NCBI GenBank assembly: GCA_900546495.1
Contig: URDN01000004.1
Span: forward strand, 1 to 64,000
Reading direction: 5' to 3'
From: an uncultured Lachnospiraceae bacterium
GTDB taxonomy: Bacteria; Bacillota; Clostridia; Lachnospirales; Lachnospiraceae
Length of the DNA: 64,000 nt
Position 1 is the stretch's first letter, and every line of letters begins with the position of its first letter. The notes under the pieces were generated by a model that did no database searches, had not been told where the DNA came from, and saw only the letters and a program-made list of their open reading frames with translations. Positions 23,693 to 32,522 of the stretch are shown here, one piece after another. The translations under genes were made by a program, and so were the position numbers.

Positions 23693-24451
23693 ATGTTAAA
23701 AAATAAAATGACAATCGAGCATATGAATCTTCATTACGGAGATTTCCATGCATTAAAAGATATTAATCTGAATATTAAAGAAAATCAGATCACAGCGTTT
23801 ATCGGACCTTCCGGATGTGGAAAATCCACCCTTTTAAAATCCTTAAACCGTATGAATGATCTGGTAGAAGGCTGCAAAATTGACGGTCTGATCGCATTGG
23901 ATGGCGAAGATATTTACGGGAACAACATGGATGTAAACCTGCTGAGAAAAAGGGTTGGTATGGTATTTCAGAAGGCAAATCCATTTCCGATGAGTATTTA
24001 CGATAACGTAGCATTCGGACCGAGAACACATGGTATCCACAACAAAGCACAGCTGGATGACATTGTAGAAAAATCACTTCGTGACGCAGCCATCTGGGAC
24101 GAAGTCAAAGACCGTCTGAAAAAAAGTGCCCTTGGTGTATCCGGTGGACAGCAGCAGAGAATCTGCATCGCCCGAGCGTTGGCCGTTCAGCCGGAAGTGT
24201 TACTGATGGATGAGTCTACATCCGCACTGGATCCGATCTCCACATCAAAAATCGAGGATCTGGTTATGGAACTCAAATCCCAGTATACCATCGTCATGGT
24301 AACCCATAACATGCAGCAGGCTGTACGTGTGTCTGACCAGACAGCATTTTTCCTGCTTGGTGACCTTGTAGAGTATGGTGATACCGATCAGTTATTCTCT
24401 ACGCCAAAGGAGAAAAAGACAGAAGATTATATTACCGGTAGATTTGGTTAA
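23693..24451 (+). CDS. pstB: Phosphate ABC transporter ATPase PstB
   Basis: A 252-residue ATPase that powers PstCA. Walker A GPSGCGKST (residues 38-46), Q-loop VFQKANPFPMS, signature LGVSGGQQQR, Walker B VLLMDEST with SALDP, and the switch His in VTHNMQQA. ATG 23693 gives the normal family length; the frame is open further upstream, to 23528 inside the end of pstA, but that extension has no homology. GAGAGAGGA stands 14 nt upstream, somewhat far, so initiation may be modest. Confidence 0.96.
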   Translation: MLKNKMTIEHMNLHYGDFHALKDINLNIKENQITAFIGPSGCGKSTLLKSLNRMNDLVEGCKIDGLIALDGEDIYGNNMDVNLLRKRVGMVFQKANPFPMSIYDNVAFGPRTHGIHNKAQLDDIVEKSLRDAAIWDEVKDRLKKSALGVSGGQQQRICIARALAVQPEVLLMDESTSALDPISTSKIEDLVMELKSQYTIVMVTHNMQQAVRVSDQTAFFLLGDLVEYGDTDQLFSTPKEKKTEDYITGRFG

Positions 24452-24542
24452 ACAGATGTGCAGAAGTTTCTGAAATTTATCCTCAGATATGGAAGCAAAT
24501 AAATTTTGGAACAATGTGTGAAGGCAAGGGAGAACATAAAAA

Positions 24543-25208
24543 ATGAGAAATCAATTTGACAGACAGTTGAATACTTTAAACGGTGAGCTGATTCAGATGG
24601 GACACATGGTAGAGCAGGCCATTGAGCATGCAATTGAAGCCATGGTGCATCAGGATGCAGAAAAAGCAAAAAAGAACATGGAATTTGATTCAGAAGTAGA
24701 TCAGCAGGAGAAAGATATTGAAACCCTTTGTATGAAACTTCTGATGAAACAGCAACCGGTGGCAAGAGACCTCCGACTGATCTCAGCAGCATTGAAAATG
24801 ATCACAGACATGGAGCGAATTGGTGATCAGGCAGCAGATATTTCAGAATTAGCTTTATGTCTGGTAAATGAAAAAGAACTGCCGATGATGGACCGTATGA
24901 AACAGATGTCACAGGAATGTATGCTGATGGTCATGAAAGGTCTGGAAGCATTCGTGGCAAAAGATATCGAGATGGCAAAAAAAGTAATCGCCAGAGATGA
25001 TGTAATCGATGCTATGTTTGACGATACAAAAAAAGAAGTGATCGATTTGATCCAGAACAAGGGAACAGGTGCAGAAGTAGCGACAGATCTGCTGATGGTA
25101 GCAAAATATTTTGAGCGAATCGGCGATCACGCAACCAATATTGCAGAGTGGGTAGTTTTTTCTATCAACGGAACACATCCGACGATCAATCCGGAACCGG
25201 TTTTGTAA
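24543..25208 (+). CDS. phoU: Phosphate signalling protein PhoU
   Basis: A 221-residue all-helical protein with two PhoU three-helix bundles, each with the metal-binding E/D-x-x-R-x-x-D pattern: DMERIGDQAAD (residues ~97-107) and FERIGDHATN (~200-209). PhoU links the Pst transporter to the PhoR kinase and limits phosphate uptake. Last gene of the operon, 91 bp after pstB, with GCAAGGGAG upstream. No PhoP/PhoR genes are in the window. Confidence 0.95.
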   Translation: MRNQFDRQLNTLNGELIQMGHMVEQAIEHAIEAMVHQDAEKAKKNMEFDSEVDQQEKDIETLCMKLLMKQQPVARDLRLISAALKMITDMERIGDQAADISELALCLVNEKELPMMDRMKQMSQECMLMVMKGLEAFVAKDIEMAKKVIARDDVIDAMFDDTKKEVIDLIQNKGTGAEVATDLLMVAKYFERIGDHATNIAEWVVFSINGTHPTINPEPVL

Positions 25209-25287
25209 ATTTGTAAGGTTTATTCAGAGCTGAATATCAGAGGTGAGATGGCTCCGGCTTATCGATGATGAGCAACAAATTCCTGAA

Positions 25288-25340
25288 TTATTACTCACTA
25301 CTTGCAGAAGTGGGAGCCTCAACCTAGACTGAGATAAAAA
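25288..25340 (-). repeat. Family 1 repeat, part of module A, inverted (R6)
   Basis: The reverse complement reads TTTTTATCTCAGTCTAGG.., then CTCCCACTTCTGCAAGTAGTG and AGTAATAA, which is the left half of module A. The right half and modules B and C are missing. It lies between phoU and the secreted phosphatase. Confidence 0.8.
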
Positions 25341-25450
25341 TCTGCTTTGAATGCCTGCCAGTACTTTCTGTAATAGCAGTTTTAAACTGATATTATAAAC
25401 AGGCAATTGCCTGAATAACTGTGAAAACAGCACAAATTGTGGAGGATGAG

Positions 25451-27994
25451 ATGAACACAAACAAAAATTTATGGAAAAAAGGTGTAGTTTTGGCCGCAGC
25501 GGCAACCATGATTGCCGGCGCGGTACCAACAGTAAATGCATTTGCATATGGTGCTTATGATGTAAGCAAGAGTACCTTCAAAGACGACACCGATAATTCC
25601 GCAGACTTTCAGAACTGGAAAACCAATGTATGGCAGAATGGTGAAAAAGCTTATGCCAATACTGATGAAGTGGCACTGACACCTGGCAGCGATGCAAAAG
25701 GATTAAACTTTGCATGGTATTCTGAGAGTAAAGGAACACCGGCAGTTATGATCTGGAAAGATGGCGCGAAAGGAGCTGCAAAAGTATTTACCGGAACAGC
25801 AGCTGATATCAGTGCTGAAAACTGGCAGGGAAAAGCCTATGTTGCATCTAACAAAGTAAGCATCGCGAACTACTTTAATGAAAATACCAAATATATCTAT
25901 CAGTACACTGATGATTACAAAGAGGATGGCACAAGCGTATGGTCTGAGGAATACAGCTATACGACACAGTCAACCGATAAATTCTCCGTGATTCTGACCG
26001 GTGATCCGCAGGTAGGAGCATCTGGCAGCAGTTCAGATTACAGTGCTGATGATGCAAGTGTTGCGCGTGATGCCTATAACTGGAATAAAACTATGCAGCA
26101 GGCATTGAAAACATGTCCGGATGCATCGTTCCTTTTATCTGCAGGAGATCAGATCAACCAGTCAAATGCGATAAATGAAAATGATAAGAAGACCAGAGAG
26201 AGCGAATATGCCGGTTATTTATATCCGTCCGTATTTCGAAGCCTCCCAATCGCAGCTACTATCGGAAACCATGATATGGCAGGTTCTGATTATTCCGCAC
26301 ATTTCAATAATCCAAATTCTGATGAAAATCTTGGACAGACCGCAGCAGGAAGTGATTTTTACTTTAACTACGGCGATGCCTTATTCATTTCCCTGAACAG
26401 TAACAACCGAAATCAGGCAGAACACAGAAAACTCATGCAGGAAGCCATTGCAAGCAACCCGGATGCAAAATGGAAAGTTGTTATTTTCCACAGTGACATT
26501 TACGGTTCCGGTCAGCCACATGCTGATACAGATGCTTCCACAAACAGAATTATTTTTGCACCACTGATGGATGAATTTGATATTGATGTCTGTCTGACAG
26601 GTCATGACCATACGTTCTCACGAAGCTATCAGGTATTAGATGGAAATGTCATTGATTATGACATCAGCAGTGGTACCGTAGAAAATCCGGAAGGAACTAT
26701 GTACATTACTACGGGGTCAGGATCCGGTTCCAAATATTACAATCTGTTAAACTACACTCCGTACTATATTGCAGAGAGAACTAACGCATGTCTGCCTTCT
26801 TTCTCAACCATTGATTTTACGGATGATTCCTTTACAATCAAAACTTACGATTATAACGGAAACCGTTACGCAGATGATTTTACCATTACAAAGAGTGAAG
26901 ATGAACAGTCTGTAGATGAGGTAATAGCATCCGCAGAAAAACTGGTAAACAGCACAGATGTAACTTATACAAAAGAAAGTATGGCTGCATTGACATCTGC
27001 ACTGGATCAGTTGAAAACATTGAAAAAATCCAATGTAACAGCAGAAGATCCGATGGCAGCAGACATTATAGCAAACTATGGAACAGCCGCTGACAGAGTC
27101 AAAGGATATGGTTCTGTGGCAAATAGTGAAGATAAAGACGGAAAATTAAACCGTTTCAAAAAAGGTCTTTCCACATTGCTTGACAAGACCATCTATACAC
27201 AGGCTGCAGAAGGACAGCAGGAACAGTCAGCTGATTATACCGCAGATAAAGCTCCGGTTGTAAAAGGCATGGATGAGGCTAAGAGCACTGTCATTAATGC
27301 AATGAATAGTCTGGAAGAAGCTATTCCGGACGGTCTTGCAAATGAAGCTGCTGAGGATGGAAACTGGTATTACTACAAAGACAATATAATCGCAACAGAT
27401 TACACCGGAGTAGCCAAAAATAAAAATGGCTGGTGGAGAGTTGTCAACGGTAAAGTGGATTTTAACTGCAACAGCGTAGAGAAAAATGAGAACGGCTGGT
27501 GGTATATCCGCGGAGGCAAAGTAGATTTTAATTACACTGGAGTAGCCAAAAATAAAAACGGCTGGTGGAGAATTGTCAATGGAAAAGTAGATTTCGATTG
27601 CAACAGCGTGGAGAAAAATAGCAACGGCTGGTGGTATATCCGCGGAGGCAAAGTAGATTTTAATTACACCGGAATCGCAAAGAATAAAAATGGCTGGTGG
27701 AGAATCATTAATGGAAAAGTTGATTTTGGCTGCAACAGCGTAGAGAAAAATGAGAATGGTTGGTGGTACATCCGCGGAGGAAAAGTAGACTTTAATTATA
27801 CCGGAGTAGCTAAAAATGCAAATGGCTGGTGGAGAATCGTGAACGGAAAAGTAAACTTCAACTATAACGGAATCGCGAAAAACGAGAATGGCTGGTGGAA
27901 GATTGCCAATGGAAAAGTTGACTTCTCTTACAACGGAAAAGTAAAAGCAAACGGAAAAACTTACCGTGTCACAAACGGTAAAGTGAATCTGTAA
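25451..27994 (+). CDS. Secreted metallophosphoesterase with GWW repeat tail
   Basis: An 847-residue exported phosphatase. Signal peptide ~1-32 (ends NAFA). A beta-sandwich like the purple acid phosphatase N-domain comes first, then a calcineurin-like catalytic domain with D185 (GDPQ), D233 (GDQ), N273-H274-D275 (GNHD), H347 (FHSD) and H385-D-H387 (GHDH), the full two-metal set. A helical FIVAR-like linker follows, then eight NGWW..NGKVDF repeats of ~22 residues (from ~residue 638), probably for cell-wall or glycan binding. GGAGG at 25441 fixes ATG 25451. The position after phoU suggests release of phosphate from organic phosphates for Pst; the actual substrate is unknown. Confidence 0.88.
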   Translation: MNTNKNLWKKGVVLAAAATMIAGAVPTVNAFAYGAYDVSKSTFKDDTDNSADFQNWKTNVWQNGEKAYANTDEVALTPGSDAKGLNFAWYSESKGTPAVMIWKDGAKGAAKVFTGTAADISAENWQGKAYVASNKVSIANYFNENTKYIYQYTDDYKEDGTSVWSEEYSYTTQSTDKFSVILTGDPQVGASGSSSDYSADDASVARDAYNWNKTMQQALKTCPDASFLLSAGDQINQSNAINENDKKTRESEYAGYLYPSVFRSLPIAATIGNHDMAGSDYSAHFNNPNSDENLGQTAAGSDFYFNYGDALFISLNSNNRNQAEHRKLMQEAIASNPDAKWKVVIFHSDIYGSGQPHADTDASTNRIIFAPLMDEFDIDVCLTGHDHTFSRSYQVLDGNVIDYDISSGTVENPEGTMYITTGSGSGSKYYNLLNYTPYYIAERTNACLPSFSTIDFTDDSFTIKTYDYNGNRYADDFTITKSEDEQSVDEVIASAEKLVNSTDVTYTKESMAALTSALDQLKTLKKSNVTAEDPMAADIIANYGTAADRVKGYGSVANSEDKDGKLNRFKKGLSTLLDKTIYTQAAEGQQEQSADYTADKAPVVKGMDEAKSTVINAMNSLEEAIPDGLANEAAEDGNWYYYKDNIIATDYTGVAKNKNGWWRVVNGKVDFNCNSVEKNENGWWYIRGGKVDFNYTGVAKNKNGWWRIVNGKVDFDCNSVEKNSNGWWYIRGGKVDFNYTGIAKNKNGWWRIINGKVDFGCNSVEKNENGWWYIRGGKVDFNYTGVAKNANGWWRIVNGKVNFNYNGIAKNENGWWKIANGKVDFSYNGKVKANGKTYRVTNGKVNL

Positions 27995-28053
27995 GTAATA
28001 TAGGGATTTACATAATTCTTTTTCATATGTTTTAATAATGTTTTAGGAAGAAT

Positions 28054-28090
28054 GGGTGTTGTACTTCGGTATGACATCCGTTTTTCTTTT
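28054..28090 (+). terminator. UUCG-capped terminator after the phosphatase
   Basis: An 11-bp stem GGGTGTTGTAC-TTCG-GTATGACATCC (with G-U pairs) and a T-rich tail. Confidence 0.9.
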
Positions 28091-28131
28091 TAGCAGTTTC
28101 GTCAGTTTTGACGAAAGATCCCGGTGCGCGT

Positions 28132-28197
28132 TTTACGCAATCTTTACATCCTTTTTTCGGGGGAGCGATAGTAGTAATTTTGTTTTTTGAGTAAAAT
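28132..28197 (+). promoter_or_regulatory. Candidate Pho box upstream of YibE/F gene
   Basis: TTTACG (28132-28137) and TTTACA (28143-28148) are 11 bp apart; a TAAAAT -10-like box lies at 28192-28197. Weaker than the site at 29400 because it has only two units. Confidence 0.4.
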
Positions 28198-28243
28198 AGA
28201 GCGCATAACAGATGAAATAAGCGGAGAAAGAAGGATTTAAATT

Positions 28244-29386
28244 TTGGAAAAAAAGAAGTCATTTTATAAATGGGGCAAATATCTTATCGTGATAGGCATT
28301 ACGCTTCTGATGTTTCTGTTTTATCGCAGTGTGGAAAGAGTACCATTGCTGGCGGATGACAACATGGTATTTGTAAAGGCGGTAGTAGTTCAGAATGACC
28401 ATGAGGATGAGCAGGCACAGGCATCGTTAGACAGTGGCGATACCCAGCAGGTGATTCTGGAAATTCGGTCAGGTGTTCATAAAGGCGAAAAAGTAGATGC
28501 CTACAGTCTCAACGGCTATCTGTATGGTGCCAACTGTAAAGTGGGGACAAAAGTCATTGCCAGTCTGTCGGAATACGATGGAGTGTTGTCAGCAAACGTA
28601 TACAATTACGACAGAGAGGCAGAAATCGTTGTTCTGCTGGCAGTATTTTTCGGATTGATGTGGCTGGTGGGTGGAAAGAAAGGATTCAATTCCATTCTGG
28701 CACTGATCTTTACCTTTGTTGCAGTCATCATGATGTATATTCCGATGATGTATATTGGCGTGTCACCGTTTATCGCGGCAACAATAACCGTGGTTATTAT
28801 CACGCTGGTCACGTTTATTCTGATTGCAGATTTCCAGATGAAATCCATTGGCGCTATGCTTGGAACCATTTTCGGTGTCATTGTATCCGGACTGATCGCG
28901 CTTGTCTTTGGTCATTTCGGACATGTCACAGGATTTAATGTGGATGATATCGAAAATCTGATTTATGTGGGACAAAATTCCAGACTGGATATCGGCGGAA
29001 TGCTGTTTTCCGGAATCCTGATCGCGTCGCTGGGCGCTGTTATGGATGTGGCAATGTCCGTGTCTACTTCTCTGCATGAGATCAAAGAGCAACGGTCGGA
29101 AATCACAGCAAAAGAAATATTCAAATCCGGAATCAACATCGGACGAGATATGATCGGAACTATGTCAAATACCCTGATTCTGGCTTATGTGGGTGGAAGT
29201 CTTGGACTGGTTATGATCATTTATGCATATTCTTACCAGATGCATCAGATACTGAATATGTATTCCATCGCCATCGAGATCATGCGTGGAGTTGCAGGAA
29301 CTATCGGCATTATCCTTACGGTTCCGATCACTTCCCTGATCATGTCCGTGCTGCTGACGAGAGAGAAAAGCAGTGTCGGAAAATGA
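28244..29386 (+). CDS. YibE/F family membrane protein
   Basis: A 380-residue integral membrane protein: one N-terminal helix (YLIVIGITLLMFLFY), an extracellular beta-rich segment (~residues 40-125), then about seven helices with the family's conserved GAVMDVAMSVSTSLHEI (~residues 264-280) and IGRDMIGTMSNTLILAYVGGSL. The function of YibE/F is not known; some clostridial and lactococcal loci place it by transporters. It starts with TTG behind AGAAAGAAGGA. It lies just before a Na/Pi cotransporter and shares a Pho-box-like upstream site, so a phosphate-related role is a reasonable inference. Confidence 0.85.
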   Translation: MEKKKSFYKWGKYLIVIGITLLMFLFYRSVERVPLLADDNMVFVKAVVVQNDHEDEQAQASLDSGDTQQVILEIRSGVHKGEKVDAYSLNGYLYGANCKVGTKVIASLSEYDGVLSANVYNYDREAEIVVLLAVFFGLMWLVGGKKGFNSILALIFTFVAVIMMYIPMMYIGVSPFIAATITVVIITLVTFILIADFQMKSIGAMLGTIFGVIVSGLIALVFGHFGHVTGFNVDDIENLIYVGQNSRLDIGGMLFSGILIASLGAVMDVAMSVSTSLHEIKEQRSEITAKEIFKSGINIGRDMIGTMSNTLILAYVGGSLGLVMIIYAYSYQMHQILNMYSIAIEIMRGVAGTIGIILTVPITSLIMSVLLTREKSSVGK

Positions 29387-29399
29387 ACAAAAGTGTGAA

Positions 29400-29458
29400 T
29401 GTAAATAGAATGTAAAAAATTTACAAAGACTTTACATTCGAATCTCCTGAATTTTACA
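29400..29458. promoter_or_regulatory. Divergent TTTACA direct repeats, strong Pho box candidate
   Basis: On the plus strand TTTACA occurs at 29420, 29431 and 29453 (spacing 11 and 22 bp). On the minus strand TTTACA occurs at 29411-29416 and 29400-29405, also 11 bp apart. TT(A/T/C)A(C/T)A in 11-bp phase is the Gram-positive PhoP box. The gene served is the Na/Pi cotransporter. Confidence 0.65.
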
Positions 29459-29505
29459 TACATCAATTAGAGTGGTAACTGTTAGATGATGTTATTACTT
29501 AATGA

Positions 29506-29590
29506 CAGTTCAATTGGAACCATTCGCAATATTAAGAAAACTTCTCATGAGAACATGATTGTTTTCTCAATATATGTGCTGAGTGAACTG
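29506..29590 (+). promoter_or_regulatory. 5'-UTR hairpin before the Na/Pi cotransporter
   Basis: Closing arms CAGTTCA / TGAACTG, inner AGAAAAC / GTTTTCT and TTCTCATGAGAA. The right end, ATATGTGCTGAGTGAACTG, is identical except for one base to the right arm of the hairpin before the lipoprotein gene (59923-59939). The AGGAGGAA ribosome site follows 12 nt on. Confidence 0.6.
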
Positions 29591-29615
29591 AGAAAAAATC
29601 AGGAGGAATCTTTTT

Positions 29616-31391
29616 ATGGACATATTTGCGATTTTATCGTTGATTGGCGGACTTGCCCTGTTTTTGTATGGAATGAATGTTATGGGAGACGGTCTGACCA
29701 AGGTTTCCGGTGGCAAGCTGGAAAAAATTCTGGAAAAACTGACATCAAATCCGATTAAGGCGGTATTACTTGGTGCCGGTGTCACTGCCGTGATCCAGTC
29801 ATCTTCTGCAACGACGGTTATGGTAGTCGGTTTTGTAAACTCCGGAATCATGAAATTGTCCCAGGCAGTCGGAATTATCATGGGTGCCAATGTCGGTACT
29901 ACAATTACATCATGGATCTTAAGCCTTTCCGGTATTGAGAGCAGCAGCTTTTTTATCCAGATGCTGAAACCAACATCATTTTCACCGATTCTGGCAATTA
30001 TCGGACTGCTTTTGATGATGTCATCCAAAAATGACAAACACAAAGATGTGGGAAGCATTTTACTTGGTTTTGCGGTACTGATGTTTGGTATGAATGCCAT
30101 GAGTTCCGCGGTAGAGCCACTGAAAGATGTTCCGCAGTTTACACATCTTCTTACCATGTTTACAAATCCGATCCTTGGTATGTTGGCAGGTCTGATTTTG
30201 ACAGCAATCATTCAGAGTTCTTCCGCATCCGTCGGTATTCTGCAGGCATTGTGCAGCACCGGAGCGGTAAGTTTTGGATGTGCGATTCCGATCATCATGG
30301 GGCAGAACATCGGTACCTGTGTAACAGCGATTATTTCTTCTGTTGGAGCATCTAAAAATGCAAAACGAACCGCGTTGGTGCATTTGTATTTTAATATCAT
30401 AGGTACGGCATTGTTTATGATTGTATTTTATTCGATCAATGCATTTGTACATTTTGATTTTCTTGGAGACGCAGCTACACCGGCAGGAATCGCCGTTGTA
30501 CACAGTATCTTCAACATAGCAGCTACTCTTGTACTGCTTCCGTTTGCAAAAGTACTGGAAAAACTGGCGTACATGTCCATCAAAGAGGATCATACAGAGC
30601 GTAAGCATGGTGTACAGGAGTCTGAGGAAGAGCTGAAAAAACTGGATGTTCGTTTTCTGGAGCAGCCGGGACTGGCAATCAGTCACTGTATGGAAGCAAC
30701 CGCTTATATGGCACATATGAGTGAGGCAGCATTAGTAGATGCGCTTGGTTTGATGGATCAGTACGATGAGGAAAAAGCAGCAAATGTGGAAACACTGGAA
30801 AACAGAATCGATCATTTCGAGGACAAGATCGGTTCCTATGTCATCCAGATCACAAACCGCAATATGCTGGAAAACGACAGTGCAAAAATGTCTGTCATTC
30901 TGCACAGTATCAACGATCTTGAGCGAATTTCCGATCATGCCGTGAACTTAAAGGAAAGCGCGCAGGAGATGAAGGAGAAAGGTCTGAAAATGTCCTTTGA
31001 GGGAAGTTCCGAGATCATGTATTTGCGCAGAGCGGTAACAGATCTGGTAAATCTGACCGTTCAGGCACTGAGTAATAACGATAAGGAACTGGCCAAAGAG
31101 ATCGAGCCGTTGGAGGAGGTTATTGATGACCTCAGTGATGAACTGAAACGACGTCATGTTATCCGTCTGAAAGAGGGAAAATGCACCATTGAGATGGGAT
31201 TTGTGCTGACGGATATGACAACGAGCCTGGAGCGGATCGCGGATCATTGTTCCAATATTGGTGTAAGTATTCTGGAAAGCAGCGAAGAGGATATGGGACG
31301 TCATGCGTATCTGCATTCTGTGAAAAAGGAGGATACCGAAAACTTCCAGGATCGGTATGAACATTATCGCGAATTGTATTTCTTTGGGTAA
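29616..31391 (+). CDS. Na+/phosphate cotransporter with C-terminal PhoU domain
   Basis: A 591-residue NptA-like importer. The membrane part has the two inverted QSSS repeats of the family, VIQSSSATTVMVVGF (~residues 59-73) and IIQSSSASVGILQAL (~205-219), each followed by G-x-N-I/V-G-T (GANVGTTIT, GQNIGTCVT). The cytosolic tail (~350-570) is a PhoU-like helical bundle with LERISDHAVN and LERIADHCSN, which may sense phosphate status. AGGAGGAA upstream. It gives the cell a second phosphate route next to Pst. Confidence 0.93.
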   Translation: MDIFAILSLIGGLALFLYGMNVMGDGLTKVSGGKLEKILEKLTSNPIKAVLLGAGVTAVIQSSSATTVMVVGFVNSGIMKLSQAVGIIMGANVGTTITSWILSLSGIESSSFFIQMLKPTSFSPILAIIGLLLMMSSKNDKHKDVGSILLGFAVLMFGMNAMSSAVEPLKDVPQFTHLLTMFTNPILGMLAGLILTAIIQSSSASVGILQALCSTGAVSFGCAIPIIMGQNIGTCVTAIISSVGASKNAKRTALVHLYFNIIGTALFMIVFYSINAFVHFDFLGDAATPAGIAVVHSIFNIAATLVLLPFAKVLEKLAYMSIKEDHTERKHGVQESEEELKKLDVRFLEQPGLAISHCMEATAYMAHMSEAALVDALGLMDQYDEEKAANVETLENRIDHFEDKIGSYVIQITNRNMLENDSAKMSVILHSINDLERISDHAVNLKESAQEMKEKGLKMSFEGSSEIMYLRRAVTDLVNLTVQALSNNDKELAKEIEPLEEVIDDLSDELKRRHVIRLKEGKCTIEMGFVLTDMTTSLERIADHCSNIGVSILESSEEDMGRHAYLHSVKKEDTENFQDRYEHYRELYFFG

Positions 31392-31417
31392 TTGTGTGGT
31401 TTAAAATTTAGGTAGTG

Positions 31418-31490
31418 AAGGCGCCAGCCATCAATCTTACCTCTGCAGCTAACAATCGTTTGCCGAGGAAAGATTGCATGACTGGCGCCA
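31418..31490 (+). ncRNA. Candidate structured RNA element
   Basis: Three nested helices: GGCGCCAG / CTGGCGCC (31420-31427, 31482-31489), CAATCTT / AAGATTG (31432-31438, 31470-31476) and CCTC / GAGG (31440-31443, 31465-31468). There is no T tail, so it is not a terminator; a true terminator follows at 31544. It could be a 3'-UTR structure or a small RNA. No match to a named RNA family is recognised. Confidence 0.4.
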
Positions 31491-31543
31491 TATATGTTGC
31501 TGTTAAAACCGCACTACGTGTGCTTACACTTGTATATACTTTT

Positions 31544-31583
31544 GTTTCGTCGAATTGCTATATTTTGACGAAACTTTTTTTTT
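31544..31583 (+). terminator. Terminator downstream of the Na/Pi cotransporter
   Basis: GTTTCGTC / GACGAAAC with a 15-base loop and nine T. Confidence 0.88.
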
Positions 31584-31622
31584 CTGCTAGAATGGCAACG
31601 AAATCAAACGGATTGTAGAGTG

Positions 31623-31698
31623 GCAGTGATTCTGAGAAGAACATGTCAGCTTACGCTGACCAGAATCACGCACCAAGTCTCACGTGCGTTCGACTTGA
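31623..31698 (+). repeat. Family 1 repeat, modules B and C (R7)
   Basis: GCAGTGATTCTGAGAAGAAC through GACTTGA; lies upstream of the HAD phosphatase gene and lacks module A. Confidence 0.88.
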
Positions 31699-31745
31699 TT
31701 CAATTCGCTTTTAATATGGCTAAAGTGACATAGGAGGAAATTGAA

Positions 31746-32402
31746 ATGTCTACACGAAATACAGCGATATTTGATCTTGATGGAACATTATTGAATACAT
31801 TACAGGATCTGACCAACAGTGTGAATTATTGTATGAAAAAATATGGCGGTCCTGTTTATACATGCGAAGAAATCAGAGAAAAAGTTGGCAATGGAATTTA
31901 TGTACTGATGGAAAAAGCATTGCCGGACGGACGTAATAATCTAAATTATGATGCCTGCATGAAAGATTTTCAGGTGCATTACAAAGAACATATGATGGAT
32001 AACACGAAACCATATGATGGGATTATTGATATGCTTCATACATTGAAAGAACATGGCTATAAACTGGCTATTGTTTCCAACAAATTTGATGCTGCTGTAA
32101 AAGGACTTTGCAAAGATTTCTTTGCGGATGAAATAGAAGCTGCTATCGGTGAGTCACCTGCTATTCATAAGAAACCAGCTCCGGATACGGTATTTCAGGC
32201 AATGCGTGAATTAAATGTCAAACCGGAAAATTGTATTTACATTGGTGATTCTGAAGTAGATATCCAGACAGCAGCAAATGCGGGAATTCCGTGCGTCAGT
32301 GTAAACTGGGGGTTCAAATCTACAGAGTTTTTAAAAGAAAATGGAGCAATACAGATTGTGTCAACACCGAAAGAACTGACAGAGTCTATATTGAACCAGT
32401 AA
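31746..32402 (+). CDS. HAD superfamily phosphatase, phosphoglycolate phosphatase-like
   Basis: A 218-residue cytosolic HAD hydrolase. Motif I FDLDGTLLNT (residues 9-18), motif II VSNK (~115), motif III Lys in HKKPAPDTV (~140), motif IV GDSEVDIQTA (~168). The helical cap lies between motifs I and II, a Gph/PGMB-type (C1) arrangement. It may salvage phosphoglycolate or other sugar phosphates. AGGAGGAAA precedes the ATG. Its promoter region contains repeat R7. Confidence 0.9.
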   Translation: MSTRNTAIFDLDGTLLNTLQDLTNSVNYCMKKYGGPVYTCEEIREKVGNGIYVLMEKALPDGRNNLNYDACMKDFQVHYKEHMMDNTKPYDGIIDMLHTLKEHGYKLAIVSNKFDAAVKGLCKDFFADEIEAAIGESPAIHKKPAPDTVFQAMRELNVKPENCIYIGDSEVDIQTAANAGIPCVSVNWGFKSTEFLKENGAIQIVSTPKELTESILNQ

Positions 32403-32522
32403 GGAAAATTACATGTTTCGATCCTGCAGATGAATAATCACAGAGCATCTGCTGGGGGATGAGCAAGTGGTGCAAATGGATTGCGAATATCCATTTAGTA
32501 TAAATAAAGAGGAACATGAAAC

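Noticed and set aside
27360..27990. CRISPR-like regular DNA repeats in the ends of the large secreted genes
   Set aside because: The periodicity is that of in-frame protein repeats (about 66-69 bp) with codon-level variation and no spacers.
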